Source: Paenibacillus mucilaginosus 3016 (GTDB lineage Bacteria > Bacillota > Bacilli > Paenibacillales > NBRC-103111). Taken from it: a stretch of 64,000 nucleotides of DNA. The stretch's first letter is position 1. Each line of letters starts with the position of its first letter. Shown one piece after another: positions 44,101 to 51,747 of this stretch. The position numbers and the translations under genes are program-made. A model generated the notes under the pieces. That model was not told where the DNA came from and searched no databases. It worked only from the letters and a program-made list of their open reading frames with translations. The stretch spans positions 319,501-383,500 of the forward strand of contig NC_016935.1 of assembly GCF_000250655.1 (NCBI RefSeq), written 5' to 3'.

Positions 44101-44338
44101 CTGCCTCGTTCCAGGGCTTCCAGTCCGCTGCGGATTCGTCGGGTGCCCGGCCCGCCTGCACCGGAAGATCCCCGATATGAACGGACCAGCCTCCGTCCCT
44201 CATGCCCAGGTCGTATCCGCCGGACGAAGCCGGCGGCACCGGAAGGAACCCGAGCAGGCCTGCGCCGGCGGCGGCCAGGACAAGGAGCAGCAGGGCGGTC
44301 AGGGCCAGCCGGGAAAAGGCGGTGATATGGAAGTACAT
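41126..44338 (-). CDS. Composite membrane sensor kinase: dead HisKA module, live receiver, live NarX-type kinase
   Basis: The 1070-residue protein has a signal-anchor (ALTALLLLVLAAAGAGLL), an extracellular beta domain (about 35-190) and seven membrane helices (about 200-410), the 7TM-DISM plan. Then follow a HisKA-like domain whose phospho-acceptor is replaced (IASRELQAPLNG, Arg436 for His) with a degenerate ATPase (VFGTGVGLQ for the G1 box), a receiver with intact Asp765 (LLLIDLMMPRMTG), a coiled coil, a HisKA_3 domain (REIHDIVGHTLT, His887) and a second HATPase domain (EGLANGMRHG, MGYGLTAMKERV). It should pair with the LuxR-type regulator encoded 327 bp upstream. ATG 44338 follows AAGGGGG. 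Confidence 0.9.
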   Translation of the reverse strand: MYFHITAFSRLALTALLLLVLAAAGAGLLGFLPVPPASSGGYDLGMRDGGWSVHIGDLPVQAGRAPDESAADWKPWNEAVPQYEGKRYTGYLWLKRPLPAGDWKHPVLYVRDLAAYEVYLGAQPLDSSFSLLELQASGPSLRQTSSGSGSPGSGTLLVRSYQDAKGIQLGHLSIGSERDVWLGLFRRDLNHLAPGTLFLGAAVTGCLLYLRRRTKPAYLYFALLAGSAAFGTLLTTEMAALFLLDRLQELALLALPAGGCALFALLDSFCGSGPLRLRRWMSRSMLGLLAISLAASLWDRVLYKDTITLVFPLLFLVCLLLSAWLTVQSYRSSRERSDAWLLAGYGVGALALVLSVLTRLLPGTWRDAGVPSLGDAADGIFLTVLLFLVCLGMMLLQRSSEAYIRAERFLEEFQRQNHMLAAAGRLNEERLAIASRELQAPLNGIIGLAESLLDGAAGPLNRTARSSLELAVSSGKRLSCLTRDLIDFSLAKHPQPLRRTEVEVGRSIRLALDVFTPLAAKKGVALTASLPAGLPAASAEESRLEQILYALLGQALAFTSAGEIGVKAGSRDGFIEVTVFGTGVGLQKEARERIQLAFGTDTVPAERASHEGEPALSLTRTLVEGYGGTLEDRQGLDRILFRFTLPMWERTPGVVSSPIDGERLVRTAGIHADPSLEASVFSAAQGRQEVSAGRHSGAPGLPADSRSHHAFRPAARILIVDEDPVNLQVLGNLLALQPYTIVQAASGPEALASITAEKPDLLLIDLMMPRMTGYDIIRHIRRLYKATELPILLVTDKDRVDGLVEGFEAGANDCVTKPVVKKELLARIEQQLQLYRMHRSLEMQMEERTLAHEETKLRLQESMRETAEAVAELSVAEERGRAAREIHDIVGHTLTTTVVQIEAAKRLIAKNDEKGFQKLDVSQELVRKSLNEIRHSVHMLSASTADYDLAAALRQLLHDTQDTSGIEVEHRISPMPPLSALQKKVIYHALQEGLANGMRHGDSRRFRFRLTQEERELHFLLTNDGRPYTGAPMGYGLTAMKERVQQLGGSMNLSAGDLDGCRLDIVLPVD

Positions 44339-44465
44339 TACGATAAGGCCCCCTTCGCACAGTAGAATGGCTATCCGGTCAATCCGAGGAGCCCGGGCAG
44401 CGCACGATTGCGGAATTGTGAAAAATCGCACAGTTTGAGATGTATCCTCTCTACTATGAAGCATG

Positions 44466-44513
44466 GGACAGTCACATGATAAGTGACGCCAGTCATAAGT
44501 TCGTGCACGAACT
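44466..44513 (-). promoter_or_regulatory. Candidate regulator sites upstream of the composite kinase gene (copy B plus palindrome)
   Basis: 44466-44496 carries the 31-bp motif also found at 30545-30575 (TGACnGGnGTCA then TCATnTGACTG on the minus strand) and includes GTCAC-N7-GTGAC. Adjacent is the perfect 16-bp palindrome AGTTCGTGCACGAACT (44498-44513). Both lie 130-175 bp ahead of the start codon. Confidence 0.6.
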
Positions 44514-44586
44514 GCAGGACGAACCGCCCATTATGCCTGAGCAGGGGGGCCGGGATCAACAAACCAAATTGAAATACGCATACGTG

Positions 44587-44630
44587 AAAAAAGACGGCCA
44601 TCCCGGTACCTTGGGACGGCCGTCTTTTGT
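44587..44630. terminator. Bidirectional terminator between regulator and kinase genes
   Basis: AAAAGACGGCC and GGCCGTCTTTT flank an inner TCCC/GGGA pairing. It follows the response regulator stop codon on the minus strand, so the kinase gene needs its own promoter. Confidence 0.88.
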
Positions 44631-44665
44631 GGTGCGGTCCGGCAGCGGGGCAGCCCGAGCCGGGA

Positions 44666-45337
44666 TTACGGAGTCATCCATTCCTTCAGGGCAAGAATGG
44701 CCTTCGTCCGGTCGTTGGTGCCGATTTTGTTGTAGATCATCGACACATAGTTCTTCACGGTGCCTTCGCTCATGAACAGGAGGCCGGCGATCTGCCGGTT
44801 GTTCTTGCCTTCCATCATCAGCGAGATGATGTTCTTCTCCCGCTCCGTGAAGGAGATGCCCTCCGACTTGAGCCGCTTCGGGTCGAACTCGGCGGTGGCG
44901 GCCGCCGAGGCGGAGGACAGCCGGGCCGCCAGCTTGGAAGCGATCACAGCAGGCATCATGAGCTGGCCCTTCACGCAGTCGCGGATGGACTGGATCAGCT
45001 TGTCTCCCGGCATATCCTTGAGCAGGAAGCCCGAGGCGCCGTTCGCAAGCCCTTCCACAATATAGTCGTCTTCGGCGAAGGTGGTGAGAATGAGGATGAT
45101 CGTCTCGGGAAACTGCTTTTTGATCCGCTTCGTGCTCTCAATTCCGTTCATCACCGGCATTTGAATATCCATCAGCACCAGATTCGGACGCAGCTGCTCC
45201 ACAAGCTCAAGGGCCTGCTGGCCGTTCTCGGCCGTACCTACGACCTCGAGATCATCTTCGAGGGTCAGGATCGTGTGCAGCCCGTCACGCATGAGGGTCT
45301 GGTCGTCCGCCAGGACGATGGTCGTAGCGCTGTTCAT
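44666..45337 (-). CDS. NarL/LuxR family response regulator
   Basis: The 223-residue protein has a receiver with Asp57 (NLVLMDIQMPVMNG), switch Thr (ILTTFAEDDY) and Lys (LLKDMPGD), and a LuxR-type helix-turn-helix (FTEREKNIISLMMEGKNNRQ with SEGTVKNYVSMIYNKIG). Its neighbour encodes a NarX-type kinase, the usual partner. ATG 45337 is chosen because GGAGTGAAAACC precedes it; an upstream frame to 45433 is not needed. A GGTCA-TTG-TGACC inverted repeat lies at 45447-45459 in the divergent region. It may bind the 31-bp motif found at 30545 and 44466 (inference). Confidence 0.92.
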   Translation of the reverse strand: MNSATTIVLADDQTLMRDGLHTILTLEDDLEVVGTAENGQQALELVEQLRPNLVLMDIQMPVMNGIESTKRIKKQFPETIILILTTFAEDDYIVEGLANGASGFLLKDMPGDKLIQSIRDCVKGQLMMPAVIASKLAARLSSASAAATAEFDPKRLKSEGISFTEREKNIISLMMEGKNNRQIAGLLFMSEGTVKNYVSMIYNKIGTNDRTKAILALKEWMTP

Positions 45338-45600
45338 GGTTTTCACTCCATTCATGCTTCCATTATAGAGCAATCTAGGGACGAAATGAATGCCCGGCCG
45401 CCCTCTCCTCCGAAAAAATATGACTGCCCCCATGATGCCGGTAACTGGTCATTGTGACCGGGCCGGTCCTATGATAAATAGCGTAAGCCGCAGCTGCTGC
45501 GGAAGCGGCCGGGCCTGGCGCTCCCTATCCTGAGCGAACGGTTCGCTGCCAGCCTTCCTCCCGCATGCCGGCCAAACTTGAAATGAAGAGGTGTCAACTC

Positions 45601-45945
45601 ATGAAACCGATGGAACCCGGCCGACCGATCTCCGAGAAGGAAGACATCGAGCGGAACAAAACGTCCGCCGTGCTGGCCTACATTCTGTTTTTCCTGCCGC
45701 TCTTGACCGCCAAAGACTCCCGCTTCGCCATGTATCATGCGAACCAGGGACTTCTTCTGCTGCTGACCGCGATGGCATTCAATATTATTCTGGGCCTGAT
45801 CCCCGTCATCGGCTGGCTGCTTATGCCCGTCACGAACCTGGCTGTTCTCGTCCTTGCCGTGCTTGGCATGGTGAAGGCCGCAAGGGGAGAGCGCCGGCCG
45901 CTGCCGGTTGTCGGCTCCTTCACGCTGATCCCTTCGCCTGAATAA
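45601..45945 (+). CDS. Tic20/DUF4870-like small membrane protein
   Basis: The 114-residue protein has three hydrophobic helices and the pattern AVLAYILFFLPLLTAKDSRF, YHANQGLLLLL and VLGMVKAARGERRPLPVVG found in DUF4870/Tic20-like proteins of Bacillales. Function is unknown. AGAGGTG sits before ATG 45601; the frame is open upstream to 45565 without a signal. It is divergent from the response regulator gene. Confidence 0.75.
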   Translation: MKPMEPGRPISEKEDIERNKTSAVLAYILFFLPLLTAKDSRFAMYHANQGLLLLLTAMAFNIILGLIPVIGWLLMPVTNLAVLVLAVLGMVKAARGERRPLPVVGSFTLIPSPE

Positions 45946-46093
45946 TTCCTTCCGGGTTTACGCTGCAAGCGAAACCATGTTCAGCCCGAACCGCCCCGCC
46001 TGACCTTACCCTGCAATAGCACGAACGCTGTGTAATTCTCGCAGAATCCCCTTCGTCTCCTGTCCCCTAACCCCCAAGTAAAGGAGAAGAACC

Positions 46094-47289
46094 ATGTCCC
46101 CGAACTTCCCGCCTCCCGCAGGCTCCTCCGCCGTCCTGCCGCGCCCGAATCCCGGCCGCATGGTATTCACGGCCCAGTCTCCTGCCGCTGCGCCGGCCTC
46201 CGCACCTACGGCGGAGCCGCTGCTCCTGCCCGCCGGGGCTTACGGCGAGCTGCAGTCGCTGCTCGCGGCAGCGCTCGTCCGCCCGGCTGACGCCGCCGGC
46301 CGCCTGCAGCGCTGGCTCGGCGCCCTGCCGGACGGCGCCCGGCTGCCCGCGCTGTGGGCGTCCGCCATGCTGCAGCGGCTCGCCCCGTCCGCCGGCGCGC
46401 CCGGCCCCGCCCTCGCGGCCCCGCAAGCCGTGCAGGCCGGGCCAGCCCTGAGGCGGCGGCGCACGGCCGGCGGCGGCGCTGCTCGCGCGGCTCGGCCGGC
46501 CGGACGGCGGCGGGCTGCGCCGCTGCGCTCGGCCCCGGCAACCGCGGGCACAGCCGCGGCAGTGCGGAGCTGCTGCGCGCCGCCGGCCGCCCGCTACCCG
46601 GCCGGGTCGCCGTCTACGCGGCGGAGGCCGACCCGGCCGCGCTGCTCGCGGGCGAGCGCGCCCTGCAGCGGGCCGGCACCGCGTGCGGCCTGCCGGTGCG
46701 CTTCCATGCGCTCCCGCTGCACGGCTGCGCGCTGCCGGCCGCCTGGCCCGCGGAGCTGTCCGCCGGCAGCGGGACGCTGCTCGCCTATGCGGCCTGCGGC
46801 CTGCCCGGCGCGGGGCCGTCCGGCTTCACGCCGCAGGCGGAGCAGCTGGCCGCGGTAGGCGCCCTGCGCCCGCGGGCGCTCGTGCTCAGCGCACCGGACG
46901 CGGACTTCGCCGCCGGAGGGCCGCTCGGCCGCTTCGAGGCGGCTTGGCCGTACTACGAGGCGCTGTTCCGCTGGCTGGGCGACCGCCTGCTGCCGGCGGG
47001 CGTGCGCTCGGGCCTGCACGCCCGCTATGGGGCGGGGCTGGCCTCCGTTCTCGGCGAAGCGGCTTCGCCTGACGGGGCGCAGGCTTCCCGGGCGCTGTTC
47101 GTTCGCACGGCGGAGTGGATCCGCCGCCTGCAGGCCGCCGGGTACCGGCCCGCTCCGATTCCACCGGGAGCCGGCCTGGGCAGCCCAGCCGCGGACGGGC
47201 TCCGGGTAGAGCCGCACCCGTGGCATTACGGATTGTCCTATGCGGGCGTCAACCTGCAGTCGGTCCTCTGCGCCATCCCCGCTTCTTGA
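46094..47289 (+). pseudogene. Bacterial GRAS-family protein gene with two apparent frameshifts
   Basis: Translation starts at ATG 46094 behind AAAGGAGAAG and reads a sensible Ala/Leu-rich domain (YGELQSLLAAALVRPADAAG, then WASAMLQRLAPS) until about 46450. Continuity then needs a change of frame into ALLARLGRPDGGGLR (46478-46520) and again into ALGPGNRGHSRGSAELL, from which one frame runs to the TGA at 47289. The last 230 residues contain the Rossmann motif LGPGNRGHS, a VYAAEAD strand and FEAAWPYYEALFRWLG followed by WIRRLQAAGYRPAPI, matching the bacterial GRAS (predicted methyltransferase) plan. Both shifts look like extra single bases in a stretch of extreme GC content, so sequencing error is as possible as true decay. 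Confidence 0.65.
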
Positions 47290-47362
47290 AGAAGCATCCC
47301 TGGGGTATAATGGAAGTGAACGGCAACCACGGCTCCGAGCCGTCCGCCGCCCGGAGGTCCTT

Positions 47363-48808
47363 ATGCCCTTTTCCAAAGTATTCTTCGTCAATGTCTCGCT
47401 CCTCGTTACGCTCTCTTACCTCGTGAACCTGGGGTATAAATATACGGCCGACCGGTTCGGCTGGTGGACCGCCATGTCCGCAAGAGCGCGCGAAGCCCTG
47501 GTGGTGGCTCTGCTGGTGTCCGCCGGCTGGGTGACGATGCTCTTCGGTCTGCAGATCAATGAAAGCATGCTCTTCGATCTCCGTCTGGTGCCGGTGATTG
47601 TGAGCATTTTTGTGTTCAGGAGGGCTTCGCTCCCTCTATTGGTCGGCATCGGCATCGGTCTGGTCCGCCTGACCCTCGGCTGGAATTATGCGGCCTTGGC
47701 CGGCTTCTTCAATCTGTCGCTGCTTGGATTCGCCGCCACCGGCTTGTCCCTCTGGTTCCGGCAGACACAGGTGGGCTATCCGGCGAACTTCGTCATCTCG
47801 CTGCTCGCGATCAATGTGCTCAATGCAGTGAATCTGTCGCTGTTCGGTGCGATCCCCTCATGGATCTATGTGACCACGATCATGCCGTATACGCTGCCGC
47901 TCGGGACACTGCTCAGCGCCTTGTTCCTGTTCATTCTCCGGGATTTCTATCTTGACCGGAAGCGGACTGGGGAGCTCCGCGCGACGAACCGGCTGCTGAT
48001 GAGGCAGAAGAAGGAGCTCGAACGGGCGAAGGCGGCGCTCGAGGAGCAGGCGCGGGAGCTGCGGATGGCCTCCCGGTACAAATCGGAGTTTCTGGCGAAC
48101 ATGTCGCATGAGCTGCGGACGCCGCTGAACAGCATCATCACGCTCTCGCAGCTGACCGCCGATGGGCATGAGGGGCGCTTCACGGAGGAGGAGGTGCAGT
48201 ACCTCGGCATCATCCGGGCGTCCGGCGAAGAGCTGCTGCGGCAGATCAACGATATTCTCGATCTCTCAAAGATGGAAGCGGGCCATCTGGAATTTCACCA
48301 CGAGGAGGTTTCCGTCCACGAGATCGCGCAGATTCTGGAGCATACCTTCTCCTGGGCCGCAGGGCAAAAGGGACTCACCTTCTCCGTCACCGCCGCCGGG
48401 GATATTCCCGAGATCATCCGGACGGACGGGGCCCGGGTGCATCAAATTCTCAAGAACCTGCTGACCAATGCCGTCAAATTCACCGAACAGGGCAGCGTGG
48501 GGCTGGATATCCGCAAGGAGCATGAAGGGCCCGGGGGAGAGGCGGGGTCCTGGGTGGCCTTTGCGGTGACCGATACGGGCATCGGGATCAGCAGGGACAA
48601 GCATGCGCTGATCTTCGAAGCGTTCCGCCAGGCGGACGGGTCGATCTCCCGGCGTTACGGCGGTACGGGTCTGGGCCTGTCCATCTCGCTGGAGCTGGCC
48701 AAGCGGCTGGGCGGGCACCTTGGCGTAGAGAGCGAGCCCGGAAAGGGCAGCCGGTTCACCTTGTATCTGCCCGTGCATCCGGAAGACGATCAGCGAAGTT
48801 CATCCTAG
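47363..48808 (+). CDS. Sensor histidine kinase with 5TM (LytS-like) sensor
   Basis: The 481-residue protein has five to six N-terminal membrane helices (residues about 5-190, with the NESMLFDLRLVPVIVS block of 5TMR-LYT sensors), a coiled coil (residues about 205-240), a HisKA domain (ANMSHELRTPLNS, His249) and a HATPase domain with N (NLLTNAVKFTE), G1 (DTGIGIS) and G2 (GGTGLGLSI) boxes. All catalytic elements are intact. No response regulator gene adjoins it. CCGGAGG precedes ATG 47363, and the gene follows the GRAS-like pseudogene closely, perhaps in one transcript. Confidence 0.9.
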   Translation: MPFSKVFFVNVSLLVTLSYLVNLGYKYTADRFGWWTAMSARAREALVVALLVSAGWVTMLFGLQINESMLFDLRLVPVIVSIFVFRRASLPLLVGIGIGLVRLTLGWNYAALAGFFNLSLLGFAATGLSLWFRQTQVGYPANFVISLLAINVLNAVNLSLFGAIPSWIYVTTIMPYTLPLGTLLSALFLFILRDFYLDRKRTGELRATNRLLMRQKKELERAKAALEEQARELRMASRYKSEFLANMSHELRTPLNSIITLSQLTADGHEGRFTEEEVQYLGIIRASGEELLRQINDILDLSKMEAGHLEFHHEEVSVHEIAQILEHTFSWAAGQKGLTFSVTAAGDIPEIIRTDGARVHQILKNLLTNAVKFTEQGSVGLDIRKEHEGPGGEAGSWVAFAVTDTGIGISRDKHALIFEAFRQADGSISRRYGGTGLGLSISLELAKRLGGHLGVESEPGKGSRFTLYLPVHPEDDQRSSS

Positions 48809-48817
48809 TAAGGTTCA

Positions 48818-48846
48818 AGGCGTCGGTCCGGCGCCTTTTCTTTTTC
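48818..48846 (+). terminator. Terminator after the 5TM kinase gene
   Basis: AAGGCG and CGCCTT arms with a GC-rich loop are followed by TTTCTTTTTC. Confidence 0.8.
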
Positions 48847-48938
48847 ATTCGGTGAAAGGGACGCCGGAGAGGGTCCCGTATAAAAACAGGCTCCGCTGGT
48901 CAAAGTAGGAAAGGCGTATGGCCCCTGGGCTGGTGTGA

Positions 48939-49000
48939 TTTGTAAAATAAAATTTACAAAACATTATATACTTTACAAAAGTAAGTGATTGGGATATGAT
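48939..49000 (+). promoter_or_regulatory. Nitroreductase promoter with palindromic operator
   Basis: TTTACA (48972-48977) and TATGAT (48995-49000) are spaced 17 bp apart. Upstream is a perfect inverted repeat, TTTGTAAA, six bases, TTTACAAA (48939-48960), and the -35 itself is part of a further TTTACAAA half site. A redox- or electrophile-sensing repressor is a likely ligand, but no candidate regulator gene is adjacent. Confidence 0.75.
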
Positions 49001-49029
49001 GAAAAAAACAAGATTTGGGAGTGAGCCTA

Positions 49030-49647
49030 ATGAGCCAAGTAAACCAAACCATCAGCGCGGAAGAAGCGATTCTGTCCCGCCATTCCGTACGCAAATACGA
49101 GCGTGACGTAGTCATCCCGCAAGCCGAGCTGGATGAAATCCTCTCCCTGGCGCACAGCGCACCTTCTTCGTGGAACCTGCAGCACTGGCGTTTCCTCGTG
49201 ATTCAGGAGCAGGCGAACAAGGACCGTCTGCTGCCGATCGCGTTCAACCAGCAGCAGGTATCCGACGCTTCCGTCGTTGTCGTGGTGCTCGGCGACCTGG
49301 AAGCGAACCTTATCGCTCCGAAGATCTATGAATCCGCGACGCCGGAGATCCGCGACATGATGGTCGGCCAGATCAACGGCGCGTATGAGAACAATCCGGC
49401 CGTTGCCCGCGACGAGGCGATCCGCAACGCATCCCTGGCGGCTATGCAGCTGATGCTGGCGGCCCGTGCCAAAGGCTACGACACCGTACCGATGGGCGGC
49501 TACAACCCGCAGGCTCTCATCCAGGAGTTCAAGATTCCTGCGCGCTATGTACCGGTAATGCTTCTGCCGATCGGCAAAGCGGCAAGCCCTGCCCGTGCGA
49601 CTGAGCGTCTGCCGCTCGACAATGTTGTCATCAACGAGAGCTTCTAA
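49030..49647 (+). CDS. Nitroreductase family flavoprotein
   Basis: The 205-residue FMN-dependent NAD(P)H oxidoreductase shows the family segments: SRHSVRKYERDVVIP at residues 16-30 (FMN phosphate binding Arg and Ser), SAPSSWNLQHWRFLVIQ, and KGYDTVPMGGYNP. The protein resembles the YodC/YdgI group of Bacillus. Codon choice is more selective (CGT, AAC, CTG) than in neighbours, suggesting high expression. GGGAGTGAG lies ahead of ATG 49030; GTG 49015 is rejected. Behind its own promoter-operator and terminator it forms a single-gene stress-type unit. Confidence 0.9.
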   Translation: MSQVNQTISAEEAILSRHSVRKYERDVVIPQAELDEILSLAHSAPSSWNLQHWRFLVIQEQANKDRLLPIAFNQQQVSDASVVVVVLGDLEANLIAPKIYESATPEIRDMMVGQINGAYENNPAVARDEAIRNASLAAMQLMLAARAKGYDTVPMGGYNPQALIQEFKIPARYVPVMLLPIGKAASPARATERLPLDNVVINESF

Positions 49648-49681
49648 GTTTGTACGGTGGACCGCAAGGCTCACTTACCGA

Positions 49682-49717
49682 ACCCCCGATTCCGCCCGAG
49701 GCGGACCGGGGGTTTTT
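49682..49717 (+). terminator. Terminator after the nitroreductase gene
   Basis: ACCCCCG pairs with CGGGGGT around a nested CCGCC/GGCGG stem, followed by TTTTT. Confidence 0.88.
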
Positions 49718-49822
49718 GTCATGGGGCCGGGAGGGAGAGGCCGGCTGCCGGCCTCCTCATGTCTAATTTGCAGGTGAAAAGATGCATAGATCGGCCCGTA
49801 GGCGAAGGCTGACGCACTAAGG

Positions 49823-49828
49823 TATAAT
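49823..49828 (+). promoter_or_regulatory. Possible -10 element ahead of the YesM-like kinase gene
   Basis: A perfect TATAAT lies 125 bp before the start codon. No good -35 hexamer is seen at 16-18 bp, so activation by a regulator may be needed. Confidence 0.35.
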
Positions 49829-49952
49829 CAGGGTAACATCACCGGACGTACGGAAAGCCCAGCGCATCTGCTGTAGTAAGCGTTACCAAGAGCTTCTGGT
49901 TTTCCTCCCCGGATGCCGGGGCGCAAACGTCCGGCTCTTGAGGTGACTTCAC

Positions 49953-51743
49953 ATGAATCCGGTTACAGCACTTATCCGCTGGTCCAACAACATCAATATC
50001 CGCAACAAGCTCATTCTTGCTTTTATCCTCGTCGTCTTTATTCCCGTGATGCTTGTCGGCGGCTTTCTGACCTATGAGTTCCGCAAGACGGTGCTTGACC
50101 ACGCGACGCAGCAGACCTCGAACAACGTGGATAAAATCAAGCAGCGTACGCTCGAGATCATCCGGATGCCGATCGAGGTATCGAACAAGCTGCTGGTGGA
50201 TCCCCGCCTCAGCACGCTCGTCAACACGCGTTACGACTCAACCTATGAGGTGGTGGAGGCCTACCGGAACTACGCCGAATTCAAGGAATACATGAAGCTG
50301 TACAAGGAGATTGTCAACATCCGATTCTATACGACGAATCCGACGCTGATCGACAACTGGGATTTTATCCAGCCGGACACGAAGACGATGGGATCCTTCT
50401 GGTACCGCCATGCGATGAGCAACAACCGCGATACGATCTCCTGGCATTATATCGAGGACGAGACGAAGAACAGTCAGAAGTATCTCAGCCTGGTGCGGCG
50501 CGTGGTGTTCCATGACTACCGGACCTCGGGGGTGCTGGTCATCAATGTCAATGCCGATTCCCTGAATGCCATGGTACGGCAGGAGCCGTTCGATACGATG
50601 CTGCTGGATGAGCGGGGGTATGTCGTGGCCGCGAAGAACCCGGCGTGGGTCGGACGCAATGCGGCGGAGCTGCAGCTCGGACCCGATTTCCTGAACATGA
50701 TGACCGGAACCTATGAAGCCGTGTTCGGAGGGAAGCCGTCGAAGGTGCTCGTCGAAGACCTGCTGCCTGAAGCGAGCGGCAACGGGCTTAAGATCGTGTC
50801 GATATTTACGATTGAGAGCATCGTCAGCGGAGCCAACCGGATTTCCCTGATGGGCCTGATTATTATCCTGACCAGCCTGTCGATCGCGATGGTGCTCATC
50901 TACTTCTCCTCGAAGCTGCTGTCGAGCCGCCTGTTCCGGCTCAAGGAGCAGCTGGTGCAGGTGTCCACGGGGAACTTGAACGTGGCCTCGACCATCGACG
51001 GGAACGACGAGATCGGAATGCTGTCGCGCCAGTTCAACTACATGGTGGAGAGCATCCGGGAGCTGATGGAAGAAGTAAGCGAGTCCAACCGCCAAAAAAG
51101 CCAGCTCGAGCTGCAGCAGCGGGACATTAAGCTGAAGATGATGGCGAGCCAGATCAATCCGCATTTTCTGTTCAACGCGCTGGAGTCGATCCGGATGAAA
51201 GCCCATATGCAGGGTCAGGCCGAGCTTGCCGCGATCGTCCGGTCCCTCGGCAAGCTGCTCCGCAAAAATCTGGAGATCGGCGGAGGGCGGATTCCGCTGA
51301 CCGAGGAGCTGGAGATCGTGCGCTGCTACCTCGAGATCCAGACGTTCCGCTTCGAGGACCGGCTGACGTTCAAGCTCGAGCTCGACCCGCTGGCGCGCGA
51401 TGTCCCGCTGCCCCCGCTGATGATCCAGCCGCTCGTGGAGAATGCGATCATCCACGGCCTCGAGAGCCGGGAAGAGGGTGGCGTCGTCGAGGTGCGGACG
51501 AAGCTGGAGGACGACCACCTGCGGGTCGAGGTGATCGACAACGGCCTCGGGATCCCTCCGGAGCGCATGGCGTTCATCGAACGATCGCTGGCGGACAGTG
51601 ACGGCGAAGGGGAGCACCGGATCGGGCTGCGCAATGTGCACCAGCGGCTCAGCCTGACTTACGGCGAAGGGTACGGGCTGCAGATTACGAGCGGGCCGGA
51701 TGCCGGCAGCCGCATCCATTTTATGATACCGATAGGGGGATAA
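49953..51743 (+). CDS. YesM-type sensor histidine kinase
   Basis: The 596-residue protein has one N-terminal helix (LILAFILVVFIPVMLVGGFL), an extracellular sensor (about 45-295), a second membrane helix (MGLIIILTSLSIAMVLIYFS), a HAMP domain, and a His_kinase/HATPase module with the phospho-acceptor His404 in ASQINPHFLFNALE and ATP-site motifs LVENAIIHG and DNGLGIP. This family usually senses extracellular sugars in Paenibacillus, signalling to an AraC-type regulator, which is encoded right after it. GAGGTGAC precedes the ATG. The ligand is unknown; no ABC sugar transporter is adjacent. Confidence 0.93.
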   Translation: MNPVTALIRWSNNINIRNKLILAFILVVFIPVMLVGGFLTYEFRKTVLDHATQQTSNNVDKIKQRTLEIIRMPIEVSNKLLVDPRLSTLVNTRYDSTYEVVEAYRNYAEFKEYMKLYKEIVNIRFYTTNPTLIDNWDFIQPDTKTMGSFWYRHAMSNNRDTISWHYIEDETKNSQKYLSLVRRVVFHDYRTSGVLVINVNADSLNAMVRQEPFDTMLLDERGYVVAAKNPAWVGRNAAELQLGPDFLNMMTGTYEAVFGGKPSKVLVEDLLPEASGNGLKIVSIFTIESIVSGANRISLMGLIIILTSLSIAMVLIYFSSKLLSSRLFRLKEQLVQVSTGNLNVASTIDGNDEIGMLSRQFNYMVESIRELMEEVSESNRQKSQLELQQRDIKLKMMASQINPHFLFNALESIRMKAHMQGQAELAAIVRSLGKLLRKNLEIGGGRIPLTEELEIVRCYLEIQTFRFEDRLTFKLELDPLARDVPLPPLMIQPLVENAIIHGLESREEGGVVEVRTKLEDDHLRVEVIDNGLGIPPERMAFIERSLADSDGEGEHRIGLRNVHQRLSLTYGEGYGLQITSGPDAGSRIHFMIPIGG

Positions 51744-51747
51744 CGTG

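Noticed and set aside
46354..46560. Arg/Ala-rich start of the second GRAS frame as the true N terminus of a separate gene
   Set aside because: The composition (long Arg and Ala runs) is that of out-of-frame GC-rich DNA, and coherent protein sequence begins only at about 46520.
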